Part shown: piece by piece, positions 46,906-58,168 of the stretch
Layout: each line of letters opens with the position of its first letter
How positions within the stretch are numbered: position 1 is the stretch's first letter
The notes under the pieces: generated by a model
Seen by the model: only the letters and a program-made list of their open reading frames with translations
Database searches by the model: none
What the model was told of the DNA's origin: nothing
From: Isoetes taiwanensis
Taxonomy: Eukaryota > Streptophyta > Lycopodiopsida > Isoetales > Isoetaceae
Assembly: GCA_021234155.1 (NCBI GenBank)
Contig: JAJEKV010000097.1
Location: forward strand, 3,102,074 to 3,166,073
DNA: 64,000 nucleotides
Direction: 5' to 3'
Made by a program: the position numbers and the translations under genes

Positions 46906-47645
46906 GGATTGATGTGCTTTATTACAAGATGGCTATGTATGTGCGCATGCATCAAAGAAACTTAATCCAAATGAACGTAATTATCCAACGATGATTTGGA
47001 AATGCTTGCAATTGTGCATGCTTTGATGTTATGGAGGCATTATCTTTTGCAGGAAATTTCTCCTCAAGACCCATCATCGAGTCTTAAGTATTTCACGCAA
47101 ACCGCCCAAATAATTGCCGAAACGATGGATGCAACCACGCTGCAAGAGTATGATCTCACCATAATGTATCAGCCGAAAAGATAACGAATTGCGATGCGCT
47201 TGTCCCTACATCATACCGCGGTCGCCATTAGTGTTGCTAATACGCAATGGGACAAAGAATCTTACGCAGCTTGATCCGAGAGGATTCTTATTTCCAGCCT
47301 AGTAGCAAAGACTTGAGAAAGGGGAAACAATAATCCCTATAAGATTGAAGCATCCAAGTTATTCTACCACAACCTACAGTGCATAATCGGATAATGCCGA
47401 AGCTTAAACAGCAGATTATGAAAGAAGCTCATGATAGTCCAAAGATCGGTCATCCAGAGTTCGTAAAACTCTTCAGAAGTCCGGCTAGCGCTTTGGCCTA
47501 GCATGAAGAAGGAAATCTTAAGCTATGTGGCCGATGTTTACCATGCCGTAAAGTAAAGCCTCTCACCGCGGACGCCCCTACTCATATGTGGTGCACCCGC
47601 CACAACCTTGACGAAGTTCCAAAGGGGAAGAATGAAGGGGTCATT
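46860..47645 (+). pseudogene. gypsy RNase H and integrase zinc-finger remnant
   Basis: VVTDAS (46885, catalytic Asp) marks the start of RNase H; MLAIVHALMLWRHYLL (46999-47046) is its conserved Glu-containing helix; YDLTIMYQP (about 47150) is its end. At 47395-47600 frames read KQQIMKEAHDS and GHP, then CGRCLPCRKVKP, the H-H-C-C zinc domain at the start of integrase. The sequence then leaves any integrase frame at about 47.64 kb. The catalytic core of integrase is missing. Confidence 0.7.
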
Positions 47646-48961
47646 TGACCCCGCCTCCCTCGTGGCCTACCTAGTCAAGGAAGCATAACATACATGTAAG
47701 TATACATACATCAACATCACATGACCATCAATGGGATGGCTCACCACATATCTACATAGACAGAGATCAAGACATCACATATGGAGATCCTACCCAAGGC
47801 TCGCACTCAAGGGGATGACCGACGGCTTGGGCCTCCGTGGTCATTGCGCATGTAATTCATGACAAATGGATTTGGCCGGCATAAGAACATGGCTTAGGGT
47901 AGTCCACCCATCCGCCCTCCCCCTGCACACTTGGCATAGTAGGTTGAAAGGTCTTGGGACCTCCATCAGAGTTCACGGATGCATAGCCGTGAGGGGGGCT
48001 ATTCCCCGGGTTGCATCTCCCCGCCCGATGAGGCAGTGTAGGGATTGCTCCCACCGCAGGTTGGCATGCTCACTCAAGGGTGTCGAACCCATGCAAAGCC
48101 CGCACGCAAGCGGGTGCAGCATTAGGACTAGTACACCGTGAGTCCCCGATAGGCTTTACTACCGTAGGGACGGATCATGAGCCAGACATGAACCTCCTTA
48201 TAAGCCGGCCCTGCCCCTCCACCCACAAACCGTGTGGCTGGCTCTTGTACACATGCCTAATTTAATAGTGCATTAAAGAGGACTAGCCGGAGCATCAAAC
48301 TACTAGGCTTTTTAGGCCTCTACCCCCTTCCCAATACAATGATTCCACAGATCATCATCACATACATATCATAGAAGAACTAAAGAACAAGATTTAATCT
48401 AAATCACGTAGTTAGGTTCTTTAGTTATGGCTTGATATCTAGAGGTCTAGATGGTCAAAGTATGGGCAATTCAATAGGCTAAACCTACTTATTCTATGCA
48501 TGGGAGGCGGATTAGACTATTGAATTGGCAAAATACATGATCCCCGGCTTGCTCCTCCCCGCCTCAACGCCCCATATTGGAACCGCTGAAGATGAAGCAA
48601 GAAAGGAAAGTCGATGAGTCGGGCTGCCGCATTTAACTTCGAGTCGAGATTAGCTCTTGGAGCAAGCGAAACGGAGCTCTAGAAGGTTGTGGATGGAAAT
48701 GGAAAGTTAGGGTTTGGATACCTTATATAGGCTATAAGTTAGGGCTAGGGTTTCCATCAACCCTTGAGATGCCCACTTATTATTTAAGTGGCTAAAGTGC
48801 ACACATGAATAAATGCGCACACACTTGCAAGTTGCCCCTTAGGGCGCTACTTGCTTAGTACACGCCGGGCGCATTACGCCAATCGGATAGCGGTACGCTG
48901 CGACGATGTGCAAGACAAAGATACCGCCCCGGACCGTGATAATCGCGGCCGGAACGTCACA
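47646..48961 (-). repeat. 3' LTR of the minus-strand chromovirus
   Basis: On the minus strand an A/G-rich tract (aaggtggggagaa, about 48974-48962) is followed by TGTGACGTTCCGGCC, the usual polypurine tract and LTR start of plant gypsy elements. A TATA-like box (CCTATATAAGG, 48732-48722) lies about 230 bp inside, followed by an AAACCCTA-rich stretch. The far edge (about 47646) is inferred from where the plus-strand integrase stops. No second copy is available to prove the ends. Confidence 0.55.
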
Positions 48962-49959
48962 TTCTCCCCACCTTGAAATGATGTTGTCCGCAGCATTATG
49001 GGTCTCCCCACCTTGGGGTCTTCTTGTTCTGCAACCAACTTGATGCACACAATTTATTATAAATATACTTACACAATTATCAGAATTACCCTAAGGTAAT
49101 ATTTTTAAAACATTACTATGACATTTCATTATCCAAATAACTTATCAATTCATACAATATTTAAGTTTATCCAGGTTTAGCAATTTCATATAATTTATCT
49201 TTCCAATTACTCTTCATTCCTTGCAACACATTCCAACAAAACTTGTGTTGCAAGTCTTTGTAGCTCGACCTCCTTGCCCTCCTCTGAGCTTCTATTGACC
49301 TCGTGTCGAGACTACGCTAGTACCCTTTTAATTATTAATAAAATTATGGTTATAAGGGGACCACCCATCTAATTAACTATATGAATGCATGACTAATCTC
49401 CCGGTGTAGGAAGAGGATGCTTCTTCCATCGTGGCCGTGGGGACAGCGCCCTATAATGCCTATACCCTGCACTCGATCATGGCCCGTGAGGGTTTAAGCG
49501 TAAGGGTCATTTAAGACGATCCTATCATAGCCCATGATTGGGTGCTACCTTATGCATGACCTCCCCGGATCATGCATACCCCAAAGGCAAAGATGGCCCA
49601 AAGGGTTTAAGCTAGAGAACATCCCCGATGATCTCATCCTCCCCTACCATGTTCACTTTTACCTTTAATCGCATGTCCTTCCCCTATGGACATTCTACAT
49701 TACGCGCAACATTGCTCATGTTCACCATTTGCCTAACTAATTCAAGCAAAACCGCGGCCATGTCTATGATGACATTACACCACGCCCCAGAGATCACCGT
49801 AGTGGTCCCATCATCGGTGATTACGCATGCAACCCATACTTAGCATAGGCTCGCATGCGATTAATCTTAACTACACATGAAATTAATCTAAACGTAATCG
49901 CATGCCCGAGCCGACATTTCGAGATGACCTTGCCGCCCCATTGCTCATGAACCGCGGGG

Positions 49960-50230
49960 TAATCGCCTTTATCGTCAGGTCGCTTTTGGTACTCCACGCT
50001 ATGTTTTCCAATCGTGTTTCCACTTGACCAAATATTGAGAAACTCTAATCTCCTTTGTCTTCTTGATCACCTTATCAAGGATCAAGTCCGACTATCTCTA
50101 GTCGCTTCTTTTCCGCATATTTCCAACAACGCTGGCATGTCCAAGACTTTTTTCTCGGTTTGGAGTATGCTTCTTCAAAGAAACTCATGTGGAAGACTTT
50201 ACTAATTTTCAGTGTGTGCTAGCAGCTCTA
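49960..50230 (-). pseudogene. integrase C-terminus and chromodomain of the chromovirus
   Basis: Frames on the minus strand give VSLKKHTPNREKSLG (about 50170-50130; the 'FHVSxLKKxxP' motif at the end of the integrase module), then LILDKVIKKTKEI and RVSQYLVKWKH (about 50090-50020), the core of a chromodomain ending in YLVKWKG/H. In chromoviruses this domain directs integration to marked heterochromatin. The conserved WEP/ATWE block after it is not readable. Confidence 0.6.
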
Positions 50231-50299
50231 ACTTGTAGGACCGGGTTACCTACTCTCTTGGCTATTCAAGGGGTCAGCCCACCTTTGAGCAAGCTTTAC

Positions 50300-51020
50300 A
50301 ATTTCCGACGCGGAGCTTTGCCCGCTTCACTTTGATCTTTGAGCCGATGTTGTCGCCAACCCCGAACTCTCGACCGTCCCGTTGCTTGTCGGACGCTTTT
50401 TTGTCGACTTTTTGCCGCAAGAAGATATCCTCGACCTTTTTCTACCAAATACCGCCGCATGTCGGCTAACATTTGTCGCGCAACCTCTACCTTTGACATG
50501 ATTGTGCCAAGTGTCCGAGTCGACATTGGTAGTCAGAAGTTGATCATGAACGGCGACATCCGATGATTCCTCGCTTGGTGCTATTATGTTTAACCCAACC
50601 AAGTGAATATAATCTTTCCACTTACCGCTTTGTTCCGCATATATTTTCTTAGCATATCTTCCAAGATTCTCGTAGTCCGCTCGCTTGCCCATCCGTCTGA
50701 GGATGATAGGCCGTGTTTCATGGACAGCTTCGCCCGATCATCGCGAAAAGGTCCCGCCAAAAGGCACTCATGAACTTGGGGTCTCGTTTGGAGATGATCT
50801 CTCTATACCATAGAGCCTAAAGATTTCCTTTGTGAAGAGAGCCGGCTGATCCAAGGTCGCGGTTTGGTCCCGCAAGGCACAAAGTGTGCCATCTTCGACA
50901 GCCTTTGTCGACCACAAACCATCGTGGCATCTTTTCCTCTTGCCGCCCCTGAGCCCCGTTATAAACTCCATACCGATGACTTCCCACTTAGCGCTCGCAC
51001 CGCTTAATGGTTCCAATGTT
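50300..51020 (-). pseudogene. chromovirus integrase remnant
   Basis: Frame 51016-50768 starts KWEVIGMEFITGL, which is the conserved 'WExIxMDFIxGLP' entry to the integrase catalytic core, and continues to FTKEIFRLYGI ('F...I..LHGxP'). Frame 50692-50327 holds GKWKDYIHLV, matching the 'xWxxxLxxxEFAYN' C-terminal part of the core. The SDRD motif and the catalytic Glu are lost in a corrupted stretch between these frames. Confidence 0.7.
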
Positions 51021-51449
51021 CCCGAATTCGGTCGCCGCCGCTTCGTCGCCCGCTAATACAAATGACACTTTTGATGTAGCGAAGCTATTCCGCTTCTTCA
51101 TCCCCGCCAATAATAACCGGTAGCAGGCACTTTGAAATATGTCTTCATAAATCCCGGGGCTATTGGACCGCTAGGGTGTCGTGGAGAATTAATTTCACCC
51201 CATGACTCGTGCACACACAACTTATTCTTATGGTACAAAAGGTTACCTTCCTTCTTAAAATTTTGAAGGTCTCCCTCTCCTTATCCGTTTTGCCTCTTTT
51301 GCACATGTCGCCCACACTTCCTTGAAGTCCGACTGCCGGCAAGGTTTTCTTCGATCTTCCATCCGAACTCACCGGGTGAGTGTCGAGATTGCATTGCAAA
51401 GGACTCTTGTTGTCGAGGATGCCTTGAAAGCGCATCCGCTACCACATTG

Positions 51450-51970
51450 AGCTTCCCCGCTTATAAACTATAACAAAAATCGTATTCTTCGAGGAACTTC
51501 ATCCACCTTTCACGCCTCAAAGTTGAGATGTAGTTATGCGGAACACGCATTGAGGCTCGATGATCTGCGGTCCAGCCGAACTTCCTTCCCAAATGTGTAG
51601 TGCCTCCAAATTTTAGTGCTCGACAACCGCAAGCAACTTTGGTCATGAGTTGGGTAGCGATTTCAGGCCATTCATCTTCCGAGAGTCATAAGCCACTATC
51701 CGCTTTTCCCCGCATAGCACCGCACTGCGGGTAATTTTACTTCGCTCGCCGCCACAAGTTTGTCCTTCGGGTCCGGGTGGTCGATGGGGGCGGCTGTCAA
51801 GGCTTCCTTCAACATCTCAACTCGCTTTGCTTTCCCGCCAGTGATCTGCCTTTTTACTTTTTCCGCCTCGTCAAACTGTTAGCGGGGCGCTTATTTTTGC
51901 AAAGTTCTTCACGAACTTCCTATAATACCGCTAGGTCGAGAAAACTTCGATTCATGGATGTTCTTCGCAC
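51450..51970 (-). pseudogene. chromovirus RNase H remnant
   Basis: Minus-strand frames give EMLKEALTAAPIDHPDPKD (about 51830-51770), which fits the '...LKxxLxxAPxLxxPDxxx' lead-in to RNase H, then KSG.WLMT and PTHD, and, in frame 51646-51461, FGWTADHRASM (VxTDHxSL) and RRERWMKFLEEYDF (RRxRWxxFLxEYDF). The first catalytic Asp motif (VxTDAS) reads as VAASEV and is lost. Confidence 0.65.
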
Positions 51971-52059
51971 CGCCAATGTATGATCGCTTCAAACTTGGTG
52001 ATCCGCCGAAATTCCTCCTCACGAGATCATGTGCTCCGTGATACTTACCCTTCTCGCCA

Positions 52060-52670
52060 TGGCGGCACTTCACAACTTAGCGCATAACCGGTGCCTTCTT
52101 AGCTTCGAAAGCACTTTCCTCGAGGTATTGTACGGTTCTTCCGTGGATTTGTCAGTACACTAGAATGTCATCAAAGAATACTATAACAAAAGTATCCAAA
52201 AACTCCCTGAAGATGTCGTTCATAAGCCTCATGAACATTGCTGGGGCGTTTGACAAGCTAAACGGCATTACGGTGAACTCGTAATGCCCATACCTGGTCT
52301 GAATGCTGTTTTGTGGACGTCTTCTGCCTTAATCCTGATCTGATGGTAATCCTGATCAATTGCGAAGTGGCACTTCGACAACTTAGCGTACAACTGGTGC
52401 CTTCTTAGCTTCCCAAGCACTTTCATGAGGTGTTGTATGTGTTCTTCCAGGGATTTGCTGTACATTAGAATGTCATCAAAGAATACTATAACAAAAGTAT
52501 CAAAAAACTCCCTGAAGATGTCGTTCATAAGCCTCATGAACGTTGCTGGGGCGTTTGACAAGCCAAACGGCATTACGGTGAACTCGTAATGCCCATACCT
52601 GGTCCTGAATGTTGTTTTGTGGATGTCTTCTACCTTAATCCTGATTTGATGGTACCCTGACCTCAGGTCT
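52060..52670. repeat. tandem duplication of about 305 bp in the chromovirus RT
   Basis: Two adjacent copies (about 52060-52360 and 52365-52670) share ggcactt...acaacttagcg, ctagaatgtcatcaaagaat, aactccctgaagatgtcg and ggcattacggtgaactcg. The landmark ggcactt occurs at 52064 and 52369. The distal copy (52365 up) keeps a clean RT frame, and the proximal one has more indels. Unequal crossing-over or replication slippage within the element is likely; misassembly is possible. Confidence 0.85.
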
Positions 52671-52870
52671 ATCTTGGAGAAAAACTTCGCGCCTTGGAGC
52701 TGATCCATCAGGTCGTCCGATCTTGGGAGTGCATACTTATTCTTGATAGTGCTTGTTTAGTCAGTTCAGTAATCTATGCACATCTCAAGCCGCCATCCTT
52801 CTTCTTCACAAAAGGATGGTGCCCCAAATGGTGAGACGCTAGGTCTAATGAACCCTAGGTCAAGCAACTC
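52060..52870 (-). pseudogene. chromovirus reverse transcriptase with internal duplication
   Basis: From 52860 down: PFVKKKDGGLR and TIKNKYALP (two frames), then one open frame (52708-52268) with [58 protein letters not shown] (FFDD catalytic pair) and [11 protein letters not shown]. Directly after this the frame jumps back to [16 protein letters not shown], i.e. the block already seen. The cause is the DNA duplication described separately. The RT is thus disrupted although each copy is well conserved. Confidence 0.85.
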
Positions 52871-53769
52871 CCCGCAATTGCTTCTTCAACTCAGCCTAGC
52901 TTTTAAGGCCATCATCCTATACCTACGCTTTGCTCTCTCAAGCCAGATTGGTTCGAAAAGCTATCTCACACTCGACTTCCGTAAAAGAGGCAAGATCAAC
53001 CCCACGTGCCCCCTCAGATCAACAATAAGAGACCACGTAAATCAATTGAGGTCCACATGGATGAATATGCGGGAAGACATAGAGCTAGTGCCCGACCCGA
53101 CGAAGAATCAACATCAACGAGCAGAGACAAGTCCTTAAGGTATTACCTTCATCTGCTATTGGACGGGAGAATAGCGGTCATCCACCGCAAAATTCTTGGC
53201 GAAGAAGGAGTATTCATGCTCATCGCGACTCTCGCTTTGCAGACATGCTCTACTAATTCCAAATGCTTGACCATGTCATCCTAGTAAAGAGAACCGTGGC
53301 ATCGGATATCTTTGACTCAAGGTACCCCACCGACGGGCAGGAAGATTAGCAAAAGGATCGCGCCTACACTTTCGAATCGCAGGTAGAAGACTTGGTGACA
53401 GCCTTGCAGGGTGGAACACCAACGAACATCCTCAGGAACTTGGGACGCTCGGTAGGAACGACCCAGGTTAAGAAGTTCCTTGAGGATTTAACCCATCCTT
53501 CCGGCGATTCCAAGAATAGTTAGACTCTTGATCACGGAAGCATTGTAACTAAGTTTTCTATATACATATAAATACATTTTGTTGGGCATTCTAAATGTTT
53601 TGTTGATGTATTTTGCTTCCACAACTATATCAGCAAACACATATAATGCAATAAAACAAACAAACCTAACCGTAAGGCTATGGCCTACTTGAGTATGCAG
53701 CTAGAGGTCCAAGAACACCGAAAAAGACCAAAGAAGTCCATAGAGATGAAGAGACTCGCCGACAAAAAG
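52871..53769. other. unassigned interval between two gypsy elements
   Basis: Open frames exist on the plus strand (for example 52776-53138, and a stretch around 53390-53520 that reads GTPTNILRNLGRSVG and FLEDLTHPSGD and looks protein-like). They match nothing I recognise. It may hold the leader of the gypsy element that begins at 53.8 kb or eroded Gag/protease of the chromovirus. 53560-53660 is AT-rich. Confidence 0.35.
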
Positions 53770-55615
53770 ACCTAGCAAGGAACCTATACGAAGAATTCGA
53801 GCCCATGACTCCCGAAGAGGAGATGTCACATATGAGATCGGACCTTCAAGAAATAAAGGCCTTATTGGCAGCACAAGCAACAGTTGGCCCTGATCACAAC
53901 GTCCAGTTGCTGCAAGCACCACCTCAAAAGACGGTAAAGGATAAGAGGAAGAGCAAGAGAAGGAGGTCCCCTAGTACGGACTCCTCCGACACAAGCTCAC
54001 ATTCGGACTCCGACTACGAGGAAGAGGTGGAAGAGGTGCAGGACCTTAGAGATGGCAGACTCAGGGACACAAGGACCTCAGACTACCAAAAGAAAGTAGA
54101 TTCTGCACTGAGCAATGTGTGGAAGGCAAGAAAGCTCGAACAGTTCTCAGGTGATAGTTGGTCAGGCATGGAGGCAGAGGCCTGGCTAGACGAGATGAGC
54201 GAATATGGGACTGCATACGGAATGAAGGACAAAGACAAAGGCAGGGTGGCTACAGCAAACTTGAAGGGAGCAACCAGGATATGGTGGAAGGAATATGCTA
54301 AGGCACATGGATTGAGCAGGGACAGCTACAGATTCAAGAAGTTCGCTAAAGCATTCAAGCGCCACTATGTGCCAAGAGAGCACAAATGCCACATGATGCA
54401 AAATTTTATCTGGCCAGAGTAGGGCAACAGTCGGCGTAAATACACTAAGAGTTCATGAAACTGAGGCTTTATGTGCCGAAGCTGAGTGAACGCCATGCAG
54501 TAGAAGGGTACATCGAGGAATTAAACGACGGGATAAGGAAGCTGGTAAGAGCAATTAATCCCTAACAAGATCGTTTTAATCGAAAAGCAAATACCAAGAA
54601 GCGATCCGCCCCGAACAAGGGGCGTAAAATAGCGCATCTACCGTGATAGGGGCAAAGCAACAGAAGTTATAGCCCTAGGGCAGCTTAGTCCAGACTCAAA
54701 GAAAGGCCCCATACACCGGCGCTATGGGAAGCAAAGAGAAAAGAAACATGTATCCTTCAAGGATATGCCGCATCAAGAAGGGTCAAACTATTCGAAAGCG
54801 GTGCGATCCTTTTTGCAAACAATACCTAAGGAGAAGAGGCAGGAGTGCATTGAGAAACAAATCGCCAAAGCTTCCACCAGCCACGTAACAAAGAACCGCC
54901 TTTGTCATGAATGTGGCATTAGCGTAGATGGGTGGATGGGAGACTCCTCCGACGACGATGCAATGAAAGCACGCCGACTTCATTCGTGGTGAGTGTCATA
55001 TATTTGCAGCCATAGATTCGCACCGCAAGCGTAAAATCGCGATCGTAATCTCCACAAAGAGGGAAGGCCAAGGCCAAGTCTTTTATAGTCCTAATAGATA
55101 CGTGGAGCACCCACAATTTTGCGCTCCAAGAATGGTCAAGATGTTGAAACTCGCCGTTGAAGTCAAAGCCGGTGACCCGCGGGTGTTAGCAAGCCGGGCG
55201 TTGAGACACACGGCAGTAAGAGGATAAATTTCGACATCGATTTGCCGTGGATCAACATACAAATGGGAGCGTATGATGAACATCTGAAGTATGATTTGAT
55301 CATCTAAGATTGAGTACCTCGCCCCAAAGAAAGGCCATCATCGACTGTGGAAACCGTAAAGTGACCTTGACGGCGCCCAACGGCAAGATCATAGAAATTG
55401 CAGGTAAGGAAGTTGTTCCTATCATGCAGCGTATGTCTAGTAAGTGACTGCTCAAGTGCATAAAGAACGAAATGGATAGCCTATGTCTTCAAGCTTCGAT
55501 CAAGAGCCCGAAGTCGGCGGAAGCGAGGAATATAAGGTGCTCAAAGAAATTACCAAAGCGATAACTAAGTTGGTAAAGGAGTTCCATGATCTCTTCCCAA
55601 AATTTGATTTATTCC
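53770..55615 (+). pseudogene. gypsy Gag and protease fragment (plus strand)
   Basis: Frame 53805-54422 starts with an acidic, Ser/Arg-rich N-terminus (KDKRKSKRRRSPSTDSSD) and continues into retrotransposon Gag: KLEQFSGDSWSGMEAEAWL, ATRIWWKEYAKAHG, FAKAFKRHYVP. Gag goes on in other frames (LRLYVPKLSERHAVEGYIE). A CHEC-like zinc-knuckle start lies at about 54903. At about 55085-55125 another frame reads VLIDTWSTHNF, an aspartic-protease active site in which the usual DTGS has W for G. IIDCGNRKVTL and GKIIEIAG follow, then FHDLFPKFD, the linker before RT. RT itself is absent: a minus-strand element starts at about 55616. Confidence 0.75.
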
Positions 55616-55619
55616 ACTT

Positions 55620-56199
55620 GAGAACAAGCTCTCCTGCTTTAAAAATGCCTTGATCTTATGAGTAGCTTTGAAGGCAGCCTAATCTTTGGCTTTTTTCAGT
55701 AGGTTGATATTTTCAGCTTCTATTCTATATTCATCTAGATGCAAAAGAGCATCCAATCTTTCCTGCAAAGCATATTCAAAGGGCAAGCATAACTTATGGG
55801 CCAACCTTAGAGATGGGAGTTCAAGCTCAATTGGAAGCACAACCTCAATGCCATAAACTAGATCGAATGATGTATGATTGGTTGCTGCCTTGATAGTGAC
55901 CCATATAGGCCCAAACAACATCTACCAACTTGAAATGCCAATCCCTTTTGTTATCCTCAACTGTCTTTTGCAAAATGCCCTTCAAAACTTTGTTAGTAAC
56001 TTCTGCTTGACCATTTCCATTGGTGTAGTATGAAGAACTTTTAGTGTGTTTGACTTCGAGAATGACCAACAAGCTAGAGATAACTTCATTTACAAAAGGT
56101 GTGCCCCTATCAGAATGCAACTTGAAGGGAATACCAAACCTCGAACAGATGCGTTCATGTAGAAACCTTGCTGTTGTGATGGCATTAGTATGTCTCAAA
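55620..56199 (-). pseudogene. Tat-like integrase, catalytic core and C-terminus
   Basis: Frame from 56199 down reads FLHERICSRFGIPFKLHSD and RGTPFVNE (second catalytic Asp, with the SDRG motif), then ILEVKHTKSSSYYTNGNGQ and AEVTNKVLKGIL (catalytic Glu in the QAEVTNK motif). One frame change occurs near the WAY motif at 55920, and SFDLVYGIEVVLPIELELP and RIEAENINLLKKAKD follow. It ends at about 55616 against an unrelated gypsy fragment. Its N-terminal half lies 4.2 kb away at 60.4-60.8 kb, beyond the copia insertion. Confidence 0.85.
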
Positions 56200-56204
56200 G
56201 GTAT

Positions 56205-56550
56205 TGATAGAACTAGTGCAGAACCAGCACAAACCCCGCAAGATCGACTCAAGAGATAGAATAGAATAACAACTCTATTGGAAAAAGTAATCGAAAATAC
56301 AATCTCTACTTCTGAGCATTGTTTAGTACATAAAGTACAATGAATATATATACAATCGGTGAGACTAAGAATAGTAGTCTACCGTTTAACCACCTCCCAC
56401 TAATTATAGCATTGATTTAAGGTCGGTGCTCAGTGCTGTCAAAGTGCTGCCTTCTGTACATTTCCGCACCTTCTCAGCACTTGTGTGCTAACTGCTGAAC
56501 CACTGTTGTTTCAGCACATTATGCTTAGTCAGCATATTTATACTCCAACA
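56205..56550 (-). repeat. 3' LTR of the RT-less copia element
   Basis: On the minus strand starts TGTTGGAGTATAAATATGC after the polypurine tract (56559-56551) and ends TTCTATCA. A TATATATA box lies at 56345-56352. Same length as its partner at 60023-60368. Confidence 0.9.
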
Positions 56551-56569
56551 CTCTCCCTTAAATGTTGCT

Positions 56570-57200
56570 GACTAAGCAGAAGAAAATCAGCTAAAACCAA
56601 GGTAATCCTTCTCTCCCTTCAGCCGCAATTTCTTCATGCCCAAGCTCCTCTTCACATTGATGAACTTAGACCCAACTAATGCTTTGGTAAAACCATCAGC
56701 AAAGTGATCCTATAAGGAGCAATGAACAAGTTGAGACGATCCCATTTGGATCTATTCATGGACAAAACACAAGTGGGTATCAAGGTGTTTTGTCTTTGGG
56801 TGGTACTTAGCATCCTTGACAAGATGGATGGTACTTGTGTTGTCACACAATATAACAGCCGAGATCGAAGTACCTATAGATCTGTCCACAAATATTTAAG
56901 CCACAACAATTCCTGCATCCCAACACTGAGTGCTTTGAATTTTGCCTCCGTGATGCTGATTGACACTATGGATTGTCTTTTGGACAACTAGGTTAGCACA
57001 TTAGGCCCTATGAACGTGACCATCCCTGTTGTGGACCTCCTACTATCATGACAATTAGGATGATCTGCATCAACAAAGACTTTCAGCTGGAAATAAGAGG
57101 ACCTCTGATAAAAAAGACCTTCATATGAAGTCCCCTTCAGATATGTCAGCAGCCTTTTAGCCTTCTAGTGCGACTTCCTGGGATTGCTCATAAATCTGCT
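56570..57200 (-). pseudogene. copia RNase H region following a deleted RT
   Basis: Minus-strand frames read FMSNPRKSH and KRLLTYLKGTSYEGLFY (about 57205-57115; the block that normally follows RT), FVDADHPNCHDSRRSTTG (RNase H, with DADH for DSDWAGD), ITEAKFKALSVGMQELLWL (normally TEAEY..., here the catalytic Glu becomes Lys in TEAKF), ILCDN and HLDTHLCFVHE. It ends with the usual HFADGFTKAL near 56690. One or two stops interrupt it. Confidence 0.75.
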
Positions 57201-57209
57201 CACTTTGAC

Positions 57210-58020
57210 AGCCCTGTCATGCAACTTCCCATACTTTTTCAGCTTCTCAGCAGGTATAGAAGCACAAGCCAACACCCTCAAATGAGACACGTCTGGTTTT
57301 ATTCTTCAAAATGCTTCATAAGAAGTCACATTCTGGACTGCCATAGTAGGTGATCTATTTGCCAAATATGCTGCCGTCACTGCTGCCTCTCCCCAAAAAG
57401 ATTCTGGCAGTTGCTTGTGACTCATCATAGATCTTGTCAAATCAAGCAAAGATCTATTCCTCCTTTTATCTTCACCATTTTGTGGATGAGCATAAGGAAT
57501 GTAACTGTCTTTCAATGTCTTCTTCCATGAGAAACTCATCAGGCATTAGAAACATATTCACCTCTATAATCACTTTTCAACTTTTTGATTATTATCTATG
57601 TCTGCTTTTCGACTACTGCTTTGAAGGCCTTGAACTTGCCAAGCACTTTAGATTTGCAGTGCAAAGTATACATCCAAGTGTACCTACTGAAATCATCAAT
57701 CAGGGTCAAGAAATACCTCTTTCCACCTAATGAAACATCAGGCATATGGCACAGATCGAAATGCAGCATCCCAAGAGGTTGAGTTGCTCGATGAGTAGCC
57801 TGCTGTGGAAAAGGCAGTTGAGGTTGCTTTCTGAGATGACATGCAACACACTCAAGCTTGACACATTTCAGAGAGGGAATACCTGTAACCATCTTGTTCT
57901 TGTACAAAGCATGTACAACAATGTCTCCAACATGACAAAACGAGCATGCCACAGATGCTCATCAGTCAAATCAGCACATACAAGATTATGTTCAGTCTTA
58001 TGAACTGAACCATCAAAGAC
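57210..58020 (-). pseudogene. copia GAG-pre-integrase and integrase
   Basis: Frame 57952-57596 has VKLECVACHLRKQPQLPF (zinc-site cysteines C-x2-C), HFDLCHMPDVSLGGKRYF and LTLIDDFSRYTWMY (first Asp in LHFDL-type, DDFSR signature). Frame 57539-57306 has TLKDSYIPYAHPQNGED, SLLDLTRSMM, LPESFWGEAAVTAAYLANR and SPTMAV, the C-terminal part of the core. HLRVLACASIPAEKLKKYG then leads to the deletion point at about 57.21 kb. The piece with SDNGxEF between the two frames is reduced or missing. Confidence 0.8.
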
Positions 58021-58168
58021 ATACAAGCCATTCTGAAGCGTCTACTGTGCCATGAACTACAGACTTTTCAAGTCAATTCAGGTGGATCCTTGCCTAGCAG
58101 ATAGACTTTGCCATTTCTGAGAATAATGTGATCAGCCTGCCTTATCAAATTCAGCAACAGACATGATA

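Larger units (their letters stand above)
43827..47645 (+). mobile_element. Ty3/gypsy retrotransposon, 3'-truncated
   Basis: Order on the plus strand: primer site, Gag, CCHC knuckle, protease, RT, RNase H, integrase zinc finger, the standard gypsy order. The element stops within integrase at about 47.64 kb, where the LTR of a minus-strand chromovirus starts, so the latter very likely inserted here or replaced the 3' end. A 233-bp MITE sits in the RT gene (45793-46025). The long intact Gag (about 180 codons) contrasts with heavily broken protease and integrase parts. Confidence 0.85.
48962..52870 (-). mobile_element. Ty3/gypsy chromovirus, internal region, 5' part missing
   Basis: Minus-strand domains from high to low coordinates: RT (52860-52060, with an internal duplication), RNase H (about 51970-51450), integrase (51020-50300), then an integrase C-terminus with chromodomain (about 50230-49970). 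About 1 kb of non-coding DNA, a polypurine tract and the 3' LTR follow. Gag and protease are not recognised upstream, and no 5' LTR was found. The frames are heavily broken, especially in CG-rich stretches. Confidence 0.8.
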
